A model generated the notes under the pieces. The model had not been told where the DNA came from and did no database searches. It saw nothing but the letters and a program-made list of their open reading frames with translations. This document shows, piece after piece, positions 25,346 through 32,816 of a DNA stretch of 64,000 nucleotides. The stretch spans positions 124,001-188,000 of the forward strand of contig JACKLO010000013.1 in the NCBI GenBank assembly GCA_024235915.1, written 5' to 3'. A program made the position numbers and the translations under genes. The stretch is from Burkholderiaceae bacterium (lineage in GTDB: Bacteria; Pseudomonadota; Gammaproteobacteria; Burkholderiales; Burkholderiaceae_C). The stretch's first letter is position 1, and every line of letters begins with the position of its first letter.

Positions 25346-26326
25346 AGGGTCTCGGCGCGCGTCGGGCGCCCCATCAGCTGCGCCATCGCATCGGCCGGCG
25401 CCAGCCGTCCATTGAGCACCGCCACCACCGCCTCGGTGATCGGCATCTCGACGCCGAGCGAACGCGCCCGTGCCAGCACCGTGGCCGCGCTGTACACGCC
25501 TTCGGACACGTGACCGAGTTCGGCCAGGATGCGCGGCAGGTCAATCCCTGGGCCAGCAGCAGGCCGACGCGACGGTTGCGCGACAGGTCGCCGGTGGCGG
25601 TGAGCACCAGTCACCCAGGCCCGACAGCCCCATGAAGGTCTCGGCCCGCGCGCCCAGGGCCGGCCGAGGCGCGTCATCTCGGCCAGCCCGCGCGTGACGA
25701 GCGCCGCACGTGCATTGAGGCCGGGCTGGGGCATGCCATCGACGATGCCCGTGGCGATGGCCAGCACGTTCTTCACCGCGCCGCCCACTTCGACCCCGAC
25801 CACGTCGTCGCTGCTGTAGACACGCAGGCTGTCGCTGTGGAAGGCCTCGACCGCCCGCGCAACAAGCGCCGGATCTGCGCTGGCGGCCACCAAGGCCGTG
25901 GGCTGGCTGCGAGCCACCTCCAGCGCAAAGCTGGGCCCCGAGAGCACCCGCAAAGGCGCTTCCGGGCGCTCCTCGCGGGCGACCTCGTGGCCGAGGCGGC
26001 CACTGCCCTGTTCGAAGCCCTTGCACAGCCAGAGCACGCCGCGCGCGTCCGGCAACTGGCGCAGCAGCGCGCGCGCAGCCGGCCATCGGCGTGGCCACCA
26101 CGGTCAGGCCGCCGACGCCGTGCGCCAGCGCATGGTTCAGGTCGGCCGTGATGTGCAGCGACGCAGGCAGCGGTTCGCCCGCCAGGTAGCGCGCGTTCTG
26201 CCGATCGCGGCGCAGCGCATCGGCCTGCGCCGGGTCGCGCGCCCACAGGATCACGTCGTGGCGTCCGGCGGCCGCCATCGCCAGAGCCGTGCCCCAGGCG
26301 CCGGCCCAAAGCATGGCAATGCGCAT
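25327..26326 (-). pseudogene. gpsA: NAD(P)H-dependent glycerol-3-phosphate dehydrogenase, frame broken four times in this sequence
   Basis: The protein reduces dihydroxyacetone phosphate to sn-glycerol 3-phosphate for phospholipid synthesis. All parts are present but spread over three frames. The N-terminus (MRIAMLWAGAWGTALAM, ILWARDP, LTVVATPMAG) starts at 26326. The middle (LWLCKGFEQ, VLSGPSFALEVA, GGAVKNVLAIATGIVDG) runs from about 26075, and the end (LPRILAELGHVSEGVYSA) stops at 25327. Breaks lie near 26071-26095 (net +1), 25659-25662, 25610-25612 and 25540-25541 (each one base short in a G/C run). Restoring them gives a multiple of three (333 residues, normal length). The NAD loop reads WAGAWG where GAGAWG is usual. 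Sequencing error is the likelier cause than decay. Confidence 0.85.
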
Positions 26327-26363
26327 CGTGGGCCCTGAGGCCCGCGCCGAGCGTCTACGGCGC

Positions 26364-26838
26364 TCAGTTGGCGCCGGTGATGATGCGCGAACCGCCGTTG
26401 GCTTCAGCGGCCTGGGCCTGCTGCTGCGCCTCGAACATGGCCTGGAAGTTCACTTCCGTCAGCAGGATCGGCGGGAAGCCGGCGCGCGTGCAGACGTCCG
26501 ACACGATGGCGCGCAGATACGGGTAAATCATCTGCGGGCAGACGATGCTGACGATGCCCTGCATCTGCTCCTGCGGCACGTTGCGGATCTCGAAGATGCC
26601 GGCCTGCTTGGCCTCGACGAGGAACAGCACCTTGTCCTGCACCTTGGTCGTCACGGTGGCGGTGACGGTGACCTCGAAGATGCCTTCGGCCACGGCTTCG
26701 GCCGCCATGCCGAGTTGATGTCGACCTGCGGCTGCTGCTGCTCGAGCAGGATCTGCGGCGAGTTGGGCTGTTCCAGCGACAGGTCCTTCAGGTACATGCG
26801 CTGGATGTTGAACACTGAGGGGTGTTGTCTTCGGCCAT
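26364..26838 (-). pseudogene. secB: Protein-export chaperone SecB, frame broken twice in this sequence
   Basis: SecB keeps preproteins unfolded for SecA. From ATG 26838 the frame reads MAEDNTP and is then lost near 26813 (a G missing in CAG-GTG). The next frame gives the conserved FNIQRMYLKDLSLEQPNSPQ segment. It is lost again near 26716 (one C missing), after which the body (QLGMAAEAVAEGIFEVTVTA onward, IVCPQMIYPYLRAIVSD, GFPPILLTEVNFQAMF) runs to the stop at 26364. Adding the two bases gives exactly 158 residues, the usual SecB length. Every domain is intact, so this is probably a functional gene with consensus errors. Confidence 0.86.
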
Positions 26839-26862
26839 GGGTGTCTTCCGGTTGAATCGCGG

Positions 26863-26868
26863 ATTATC
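26863..26868 (-). promoter_or_regulatory. -10-like hexamer upstream of secB
   Basis: Minus-strand GATAAT followed by CCGCGATTC, 24 nt before the secB ATG, with a GGAAG ribosome-binding site in between. It lies in the grxC-secB gap. No -35 was recognised. Confidence 0.35.
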
Positions 26869-26910
26869 ACCCGCCGGCCATGGCGCCCCGTGGTGCCGGC
26901 CACACCAGGG

Positions 26911-27173
26911 TCAGGCAGGGGCCCCAAGCAGCGGCATCAGGCCGCCGCGCTGGTCGAGGTCGAACAGGTCGTCGCAACCGCCGACGTGGGTGTCGCCGAT
27001 GAAGATCTGCGGCACCGTGCGGCGTCGGTGATCTGCATCATGTGGTCACGGGCACCGGGGTCAGGTCGACCCGGATCTCCTCGATCTGCGCCACGCCCCG
27101 CTTCTGCAGCAGCATCTTTGCGCGCACGCAGTAGGGGGCAGACCTGCGTGGTGTACATGCGGACGGGATTCAT
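26911..27173 (-). pseudogene. grxC: Glutaredoxin 3, frame broken three times in this sequence
   Basis: A dithiol glutaredoxin. The start at ATG 27173 gives MNPVRMYTTQVCP. An extra C in the run at 27133-27137 then breaks the CPYC active site, which is recovered when it is removed. One base is missing near 27061 (restoring VDLDPGARDHMMQITD) and another near 27023 (restoring RRTVPQIFIGDTHVGGCDDLFDLDQ). With these three corrections the gene is 87 residues, normal for GrxC, ending at 26911. It sits between the rhodanese gene and secB, as in many Burkholderiales. Confidence 0.84.
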
Positions 27174-27232
27174 GCCTGCATTGTGCGTATGTCGCCGCGA
27201 GCCTGCAGCCGCCGCGCCGATGCCCGCGCAGA

Positions 27233-27662
27233 TTACGCCGTCTTCTCCACCGGCAAGCTGGCGTCAGCCCAGCCCGGTTCCCGCCGGCCAGCGCCACGGC
27301 CTTCTCGAAGCCCCTGCTTGCGCAGCACGGCGCCGCACAGCACGGCGGCGCGCGCGCCGGAGGCGCAGGTCACGATCACCGGCGTCGTCTTGTTCGACGG
27401 CAGGGCCTTAGCGCCGTCCAGGCTGCCAAAGGGCACGTTCTTCGCGCCCACCGGATGGCCGGCAGCGAATTCGGCAGGCTCGCAGACGTCGATCAGCACG
27501 CCCTTCTCGCGGTTGATCAGGCGCACGGCCTCGTTGGCTGACACCTTGCCGCCGCCGCTGGCGCGGACAGCGACGTCCGCAGCAGCATCGCGCCGGACGT
27601 CACCGCCAGCACACCAGCATCCAGTTCTCGCGCAGGAAGTCCAACACGGTGAAGGCATCCAA
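27233..27662 (-). pseudogene. Membrane-anchored rhodanese-like protein, frame broken about four times in this sequence
   Basis: A single-domain rhodanese with an N-terminal membrane helix. Recognisable pieces are FTVLDFLRENWMLV (start of helix), INREKGVLIDVCEPAEFAAGH, IVTCASGARAAVL (the active-site C in a CASGARA loop) and the C-terminal LAGG..W.DASLPVEKTA. Breaks are near 27611 and 27575 (a base missing at each), 27315 (an extra G) and 27273 (a C missing). The start codon is uncertain: TTG 27662, GTG 27647 or TTG 27644; there is no ATG in the right frame. It is divergent from gpmA and upstream of grxC-secB-gpsA. Confidence 0.75.
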
Positions 27663-27677
27663 TCAGGGAAACCCGCG

Positions 27678-27687
27678 ATTATAGAAT
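27678..27687. promoter_or_regulatory. Overlapping divergent -10 elements between rhodanese and gpmA
   Basis: The ten bases hold TATAAT on the minus strand (27683-27678, followed by CGCGGG) and TAGAAT on the plus strand (27682-27687). The latter is 7 nt before the gpmA ATG with no ribosome-binding site between, so gpmA may be transcribed without a leader. Neither has a clear -35. Confidence 0.5.
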
Positions 27688-27694
27688 TCGGCGC

Positions 27695-28444
27695 ATGCAT
27701 ACCCTGGTCCTGCTCCGTCACGGCGAATCCACCTGGAACCTCGAGAACCGCTTCACCGGCTGGACCGACGTGGAGCTCACGCCCACCGGCGTGTCCCAGG
27801 CCCGAGAGGCCGGCCGGCTGCTGAAGGCCGAGGGTTTCGAGTTCGACTGCTGCTACACCTCGGTGCTGCGGCGCGCCATCTGGACGCTGTGGCACTGCAT
27901 GGACACGATGGAGCGCACCTGGTTGCCGGTGGTCAACCGCTGGCAGCTCAACGAACGCCACTACGGTGCGCTGCAGGGCCTGAACAAGGCCGACATGGCC
28001 CAGCAGTACGGTGACGCGCAGGTGCTCGTCTGGCGCCGCAGCTACGACACACCGCCGCCGGCGCTGACGGCCGAAGACCCGCGTTGTGAGCGCAGCGACC
28101 CGCGTTATGCCGGCCTCGCGCCTGCGCAGGTGCCGCTGACCGAGTGCCTGAAGGACACCGTGGCCCGCGTGCTGCCGCTGTGGCACGACGAGCTGGCGCC
28201 GCAGATCCGTGCCGGCAAGCGCCTGCTGGTGGCGGCCCACGGCAACAGCATGCGCGCCCTGGTGAAGTACCTGGACGGCATCAGCGACGCCGACATCGTG
28301 GGCGTCAACATCCCCAATGGCGTGCCGCTGGTCTACACGCTGGACGCCGACCTCAAGCCCATCGCCAAGCGCTACCTGGGCGACGCCGAGGCCGTGGCCG
28401 CGGCCGCCGCGGCGGTGGCCGCGCAGGGTCAGGCCAAGCCGTAG
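27695..28444 (+). CDS. gpmA: 2,3-bisphosphoglycerate-dependent phosphoglycerate mutase
   Basis: A 249-residue cofactor-dependent mutase interconverting 3- and 2-phosphoglycerate. The phospho-histidine motif LVLLRHGESTWN (residues 3-14) and the second histidine in LLVAAHGNSMRALVKYL are present, as is the ERHYGALQGLNKADMA segment. The length is normal, with a short Ala-rich tail. It is convergent with, and overlaps by 16 nt, the downstream HD-GYP-like gene. Confidence 0.96.
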   Translation: MHTLVLLRHGESTWNLENRFTGWTDVELTPTGVSQAREAGRLLKAEGFEFDCCYTSVLRRAIWTLWHCMDTMERTWLPVVNRWQLNERHYGALQGLNKADMAQQYGDAQVLVWRRSYDTPPPALTAEDPRCERSDPRYAGLAPAQVPLTECLKDTVARVLPLWHDELAPQIRAGKRLLVAAHGNSMRALVKYLDGISDADIVGVNIPNGVPLVYTLDADLKPIAKRYLGDAEAVAAAAAAVAAQGQAKP

Positions 28445-29544
28445 AGCCGCTCCGGCGGCACCCGCACCACCAGCTTGCGTTCGGCCGAAGGGCCCACGAT
28501 GGCGTGGGCCTTCTCGCGCGTGTCGCGGGCAATGGTGTCCACGATCGGTGCCCCCGCAGCATTGGTGATGGCGGCCACCCGCGGCGTGCGCGCGTCGTCA
28601 CCCCGGCGCACCACCACGGCCCGTTCGCCGCTGGCCAGTTGCACGAAGTCGCCCGGCGGGTAGATGCCGTAGGCCTTGATGACCGCCGCAGCCACCGGGC
28701 TCCCGTCGGCCTCCAGAAACATCTGCCGCGCCGCCTCCTGGATCGGCAAGGCGGGGCGCGACGCGCGCGGGCTGATCTTGGCCATGAACACGTCCGCCAG
28801 TCGCAAGGCCACGGCCAGCGGCGTGGGTGCCTCCAGGCCGGCCGGGTAGCCGCTGCCACCCCGCCGTTCGTGGTGCTGTGCCACGGCGTCGAGCCAGGTG
28901 GCATCGTCGATGCCTGCGGAGCGCAGCGCCGCCACTGCAGCGTCGGGATGGGCGCGCAACTCGGCGCGCTGCCCCTCGGTCAGCCGGTTGTCGCTGGAGG
29001 CCAACCGGCCCTGAAGCTCGACGATGGCCAGGTTCATCGTCAGCGCCGCCTTCACGAAGCGCAGGCGATCGTCCTCAGACCAGCCCAACCGCTGCGCCGC
29101 GAGTTCAGCCACCAGGGCCGTGTGCAGTGCGTGCGCCAGCCCGTAGCGCTGCAGCCGCGTCGGGTCCTGGCGGATGGTGAGGTAGATGGCAATGTCCCCA
29201 TCACGCTGGGCCAGGGCCACGAAGTTCTGGGCAAAGCGTTGCAGACGCTCCCCGAAGTCCGCTTCGGTGATGCTGGCCAGCACGTGCTCCAGCCGGGTCG
29301 GCGCCTGGGCCCAGAGATCGAACAGGGTCAGTGGCCGTTCAGGGTGCGCGGCCTTCACCGCGCGCACACGGGCCACTTCGGCGTCCTCGACCGTCGAACC
29401 CCGGTCCACCAGCTGCTCGAGCTGGCGTTCGGAGGCCACGATCTGCCCACGCGCCAGCAGCAGCACCCCATTGGCATCCAGGATGTCGAAGGGCAGCGGT
29501 TCCCCGACACGGATCTCGCCCGAGACGTCGCCGAGCTGGGCCAT
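28429..29544 (-). CDS. HD-GYP-like protein with degenerate metal site
   Basis: A 371-residue protein: an N-terminal PilZ/DUF3391-like region (VGEPLPFDILDANGVLLLARGQIV), then a helical HD-GYP domain. The C-terminal half of the signature is present: HP near 196, H224-H225-E226-R and G232-Y233-P234. The H-D pair that names the family is replaced by M170-N171 (ALTMNLAIVELQ). Active HD-GYP enzymes hydrolyse cyclic di-GMP through a di- or tri-iron site using those residues, so this one is probably a binding or regulatory version. An AAGGAG lies 8 nt before ATG 29544. Confidence 0.78.
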   Translation of the reverse strand: MAQLGDVSGEIRVGEPLPFDILDANGVLLLARGQIVASERQLEQLVDRGSTVEDAEVARVRAVKAAHPERPLTLFDLWAQAPTRLEHVLASITEADFGERLQRFAQNFVALAQRDGDIAIYLTIRQDPTRLQRYGLAHALHTALVAELAAQRLGWSEDDRLRFVKAALTMNLAIVELQGRLASSDNRLTEGQRAELRAHPDAAVAALRSAGIDDATWLDAVAQHHERRGGSGYPAGLEAPTPLAVALRLADVFMAKISPRASRPALPIQEAARQMFLEADGSPVAAAVIKAYGIYPPGDFVQLASGERAVVVRRGDDARTPRVAAITNAAGAPIVDTIARDTREKAHAIVGPSAERKLVVRVPPERLYGLA

Positions 29545-29628
29545 CGGTGTCTCTCCTTATCGGGCCGAAGACGGGCTCGTCATTGACCAAATGTACCCCG
29601 CCTGCACAACGGGCCGGCGTACCGCCGA

Positions 29629-30495
29629 TCAGCCGGAAAGTGCCTGCGCCAGCAGCGGCACCACCGACACGACGTTGCTCGCGTGCGGCACGCAGTCGGT
29701 GCTCCAGATGTGGCCGACGCCGGCACCGCGCACCTGCGCCTCGGCATCACCCACGAACAGCGCGTGCGTCACGGCCACATCCACGCTGGCAGCGCCGGCG
29801 GCCAGTGCGCCCCGCGCGGCATCCACCAGGGTGCGACCGGTGCTGGCCACATCGTCCAGCAGCACCACGGCCCGGCCGGCCACCGGCGCGGCCGGCAGCG
29901 ACACGGCCACGTCGTGGTCGCCACGGCGCTGCTTCAGGCAGACGGCGTGGTCCAGCCCTGCCGCTTCCGCAGCGACGCGGACCCACTGGCCGGCCTCCTC
30001 GTCCGGCCCCAGCAACAGCGCGCCGGGCACCTGGCGGGCGATCCACCGGCCGAGCAGCGGCGCGGCGGTCACGCTCGTGCCACGACGGCCGGGCAGCACC
30101 GCGTCCAGTGTCGGCACCCGATGCAGGTGCGGATCCACCGTGACGACGCGGTCGAAGGCCTGCGCCAGCAGCAGGCCGACGTGGCGCTGGCTCACCACCT
30201 CGCCAGGCGTGAACGCCATGTCCTGGCGCATGTAGGCCAGGTAGGGGCTGACCAGCGTGAGCCGGCGGGCGCCGAGATCCCTTGCGCCGGCCGCGGCCAG
30301 CCACAGTTCGGTGAGCTTGGCGTTGGGCTGCTGCAGGCCGCGCAGCAGGATCACGTCGGCCGGCAACGCAGGTGGCAGGCGCAGCCGGGTCTCGCCGTCG
30401 GGGAAGACGTGGCGTTGTACCAGGGCACAAGGCAGGCCGAGTGCAGCGGCCAGCGCCTGGGCCAGTGCTTGTTCGTCGTCGAAATGGAGCAGCAT
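29629..30495 (-). CDS. PRPP-synthetase-like phosphoribosyl protein
   Basis: A 288-residue protein of the ribose-phosphate diphosphokinase family, shorter than canonical Prs (about 315). It has the ATP-side motif SPYLAYMRQD, the divalent-metal DPHLH motif and the PRPP loop VVLLDDVASTGRTL. Family activity is ribose 5-phosphate + ATP to PRPP + AMP. It begins 11 nt after the thymidine phosphorylase-like gene, so the two are one unit. That pairing suggests nucleotide or phospho-sugar salvage rather than housekeeping PRPP synthesis. A dedicated housekeeping prs would be expected elsewhere. Confidence 0.78.
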   Translation of the reverse strand: MLLHFDDEQALAQALAAALGLPCALVQRHVFPDGETRLRLPPALPADVILLRGLQQPNAKLTELWLAAAGARDLGARRLTLVSPYLAYMRQDMAFTPGEVVSQRHVGLLLAQAFDRVVTVDPHLHRVPTLDAVLPGRRGTSVTAAPLLGRWIARQVPGALLLGPDEEAGQWVRVAAEAAGLDHAVCLKQRRGDHDVAVSLPAAPVAGRAVVLLDDVASTGRTLVDAARGALAAGAASVDVAVTHALFVGDAEAQVRGAGVGHIWSTDCVPHASNVVSVVPLLAQALSG

Positions 30496-30506
30496 GCGCG
30501 TTGCTT

Positions 30507-32075
30507 TCAGGAAAGCCCGTGCCCGTCGACCATGTCGCGTGGCATCGCTGCCGCATCCCCGAGGCGCCAGCCGCTGTCGGCCTGCGCCATGGCGCGGGCG
30601 AAGGCCAGGTCGGCCTCGTAGCAGGCGTGCAGGCGGTACAAGGGCTGCCCCGCCTCGACACGGTCGCCCAGGCGCACGAACAGGTCCACGCCGGCGGCGG
30701 GCACCTGCGGCGCCCCGGTGAGCCGCGCGATGCGCGCCAGGCGCAGGTTGTCCACACCCACCACCGTGCCGGAAGCCGGTGCCTGCACGTCAAAGGTCAG
30801 CGGCCCGGGCGGCGGCGGCGTGCGTCGGCCCTGCGCGTCGATGATGGCGTTCATGCGCTCCAGCGCGCGGCCCGATTCGAGGATGTCGCGCGCGATGCGC
30901 CAGCCGTCGCCGCCGCGCACGTCGGGGTCGAACTCGATCATGCGGCCGGCCAGGCGCAGCGCCTTCTGCCGCAGGTCGTTGGGCGCGGCAGGGTCGTTGT
31001 TCAGCACCTGCATCACGTCACGCGCTTCGAGCACCGGGCCGATGCCACCACCGATGGGCTGGCGGCCATCGGTGATCACCGCGTCCAGGTGCAAGCCCAC
31101 CCGGTCGGCCACGAACTCGAAGAGCTTCTTCAGCCGTTGCGCCTCGGGCATGGTGCGCACCTTGGCTGTGGGGCCCACGGGGATGTCCAGCAACAGGTGC
31201 GTGGACCCGGCCGCCAGCTTCTTACTCAGGATGGACGCCACCATCTGACCCGGCGAATCCAGTGCCAGCGGTCGCTCCACCGAGATCAGGATGTCGTCGG
31301 CCGGGGACAGCCCGGCCGTGCCGCCCCAGGCCAGGCAGCCGCGTGTGGCCCGCAGGATCTCCGCCAGTCGCTGCGTGGGCAGGGTCACATCGGCCAGCAC
31401 CTCCATGGTGTCGGCCGTGCCGGCCGGTGACGTGATGGCGCGCGACGAGGTCTTGGGGCACCACAGGCCATGCGCGGCGACGATGGGCACCACCAGCATC
31501 GAGGTGCGGTTGCCCGGGATGCCACCGATGCAATGCTTGTCCACCACCGGGCCGGCGCCCACGTCGCGGGTCCAATCCAGCCGCTGGCCAACTGCGGCCA
31601 TCGCCTGCGTGAGGTGCAGCACCTCGTCTCGGTCCAGCTCGAACTGGTGGGTAGCCACGACGAAGGCCGCCAGTTCGATCTTCGAGTAGCGGGCCGCGGC
31701 GATGTCGGCCACGATGGCCTGCAGGTCGTCGCGGCCCAGGCGGTCGCCGGCGATCTTGCGGTGCAGCGCGGCGATGGACGGCGGCGGCTCGGCGTGCTCG
31801 ATCTGAGCCACATGACCCTCAGGCACCTGCAGACGTTCGAAGGCGTCCTCGCTGACGCCGAGGTCGCAGGGCGCCACGATGCGCTCGTCGTCCACCACGT
31901 TGAGCACCGCGGTGAGCGTGGTGCCGTTGGCGTGCACCGTCACCTTCGACAGCGCCTGGAAGCCTTCGGCGCGCACGACCGGGCAGTCACGGTGCAGGTA
32001 GACCACACTCTCGCGCCAGGTGTCGATGCCCACCCGGCGGATCTGCAGCGTCTGCGCCGGGACCTTGCCTGCCAT
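30507..32075 (-). CDS. Type-2 thymidine phosphorylase / AMP-phosphorylase-like protein
   Basis: A 522-residue member of the long branch of the pyrimidine-nucleoside phosphorylase family: an N-terminal extension (about 1-95), an alpha/beta body with KTSSRAITSPAGTADTMEVLA and GAGPVVDKHCIGGIPGNRTS, and a C-terminal barrel-like domain with a short proline run (RRTPPPPGPLTFDV). KTSSRAITSPAGTADTME is typical of archaeal AMP phosphorylases, which release base and make ribose 1,5-bisphosphate. Databases often label bacterial members putative thymidine phosphorylase, so the substrate (nucleoside or NMP) is open. It starts 9 nt after the plsC stop; a TAGAGT ends 6 nt before its ATG. Confidence 0.82.
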   Translation of the reverse strand: MAGKVPAQTLQIRRVGIDTWRESVVYLHRDCPVVRAEGFQALSKVTVHANGTTLTAVLNVVDDERIVAPCDLGVSEDAFERLQVPEGHVAQIEHAEPPPSIAALHRKIAGDRLGRDDLQAIVADIAAARYSKIELAAFVVATHQFELDRDEVLHLTQAMAAVGQRLDWTRDVGAGPVVDKHCIGGIPGNRTSMLVVPIVAAHGLWCPKTSSRAITSPAGTADTMEVLADVTLPTQRLAEILRATRGCLAWGGTAGLSPADDILISVERPLALDSPGQMVASILSKKLAAGSTHLLLDIPVGPTAKVRTMPEAQRLKKLFEFVADRVGLHLDAVITDGRQPIGGGIGPVLEARDVMQVLNNDPAAPNDLRQKALRLAGRMIEFDPDVRGGDGWRIARDILESGRALERMNAIIDAQGRRTPPPPGPLTFDVQAPASGTVVGVDNLRLARIARLTGAPQVPAAGVDLFVRLGDRVEAGQPLYRLHACYEADLAFARAMAQADSGWRLGDAAAMPRDMVDGHGLS

Positions 32076-32081
32076 CGCGCG

Positions 32082-32087
32082 ACTCTA
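32082..32087 (-). promoter_or_regulatory. -10-like hexamer 6 nt before the thymidine phosphorylase-like start
   Basis: TAGAGT overlaps the plsC stop codon and is separated from ATG 32075 by CGCGCG. No Shine-Dalgarno sequence fits between, so a leaderless transcript is possible. Confidence 0.3.
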
Positions 32088-32816
32088 CTGCGCCGTCAGC
32101 CGCCCGCCGATCAGGGTCTGCAGCGACGCCGCCAGTGCGCGCCGGTCGGCATGGGCGCTGGCCTGTGGCTCGATCACGTCGAGGAACACGACCAGGCCTT
32201 CGGCCCGCGCCAGCGCCCACAGGCTGTCCAGCAGCGTGGCGTCGCCCACCCAGGCGGCCGCCGGACTGAAGCGATGCGTCGGGTCAGCGTAGCGCAGGGC
32301 CACCGGCTGCACGGCCGCGCCGGTGGTGATGGCCGCCTGCAGCAGGTTCGCATGGAAGGGCAGCAGCTCGGGCCCGGTGCCGGTGGTGCCTTCGGGAAAC
32401 ACCGCGACCGTGTCACCGGCCTGCAGCGCCGCGGCCATGTCGTGCACCACCCGCAGGGCATCACGCCGGCTCTCGCGGCGGATGTACAGGGTGCGTGCGC
32501 TGTCGACCAGACGGCTGAGCACCGGCCAGCCCTGCACATCGGCCTTGGCCACAAAACGCGCCTGCGGGCACACCGCGTGCACGGCCATGATGTCCAGCCA
32601 CGACACGTGGTTGGCCACGATCAGCTTGGCGCCCGGCTTGAACTGCCCCTGCACGCGCAATTCCAGGCCAAGGCAGCGCAGCATCTTCGCCGCCCACCAG
32701 CCCACGCGCGCCTCACGTGCGGTGGCGCTCAGCGACGGAAAGCGCAGTAGCACGATGGCGGCGCCGTGCAGCACATGGCCCACTGCGCGCAACAGCCGCC
32801 AGAAGGCACGAAACAT
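32085..32816 (-). CDS. plsC: 1-acyl-sn-glycerol-3-phosphate acyltransferase
   Basis: A 243-residue membrane acyltransferase making phosphatidate from lysophosphatidate. The catalytic NHVSWLD (HX4D) lies around residues 69-75, followed by the acceptor-binding VFPEGTTGTG near 140. A hydrophobic N-terminal helix precedes it. The ATG 32816 overlaps the pyrC' stop (TGATG), so it is translationally coupled to the pyrimidine genes. The longer frame to 33449 is inside pyrC'. Confidence 0.93.
   Translation of the reverse strand: MFRAFWRLLRAVGHVLHGAAIVLLRFPSLSATAREARVGWWAAKMLRCLGLELRVQGQFKPGAKLIVANHVSWLDIMAVHAVCPQARFVAKADVQGWPVLSRLVDSARTLYIRRESRRDALRVVHDMAAALQAGDTVAVFPEGTTGTGPELLPFHANLLQAAITTGAAVQPVALRYADPTHRFSPAAAWVGDATLLDSLWALARAEGLVVFLDVIEPQASAHADRRALAASLQTLIGGRLTAQ

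Noticed and set aside
25327..27662. Reading gpsA, secB, grxC and rhodanese as true pseudogenes
   Set aside because: Residue conservation between breaks is complete and the breaks are all one-base changes in G/C runs packed into 2.1 kb, which fits sequence error better than decay.
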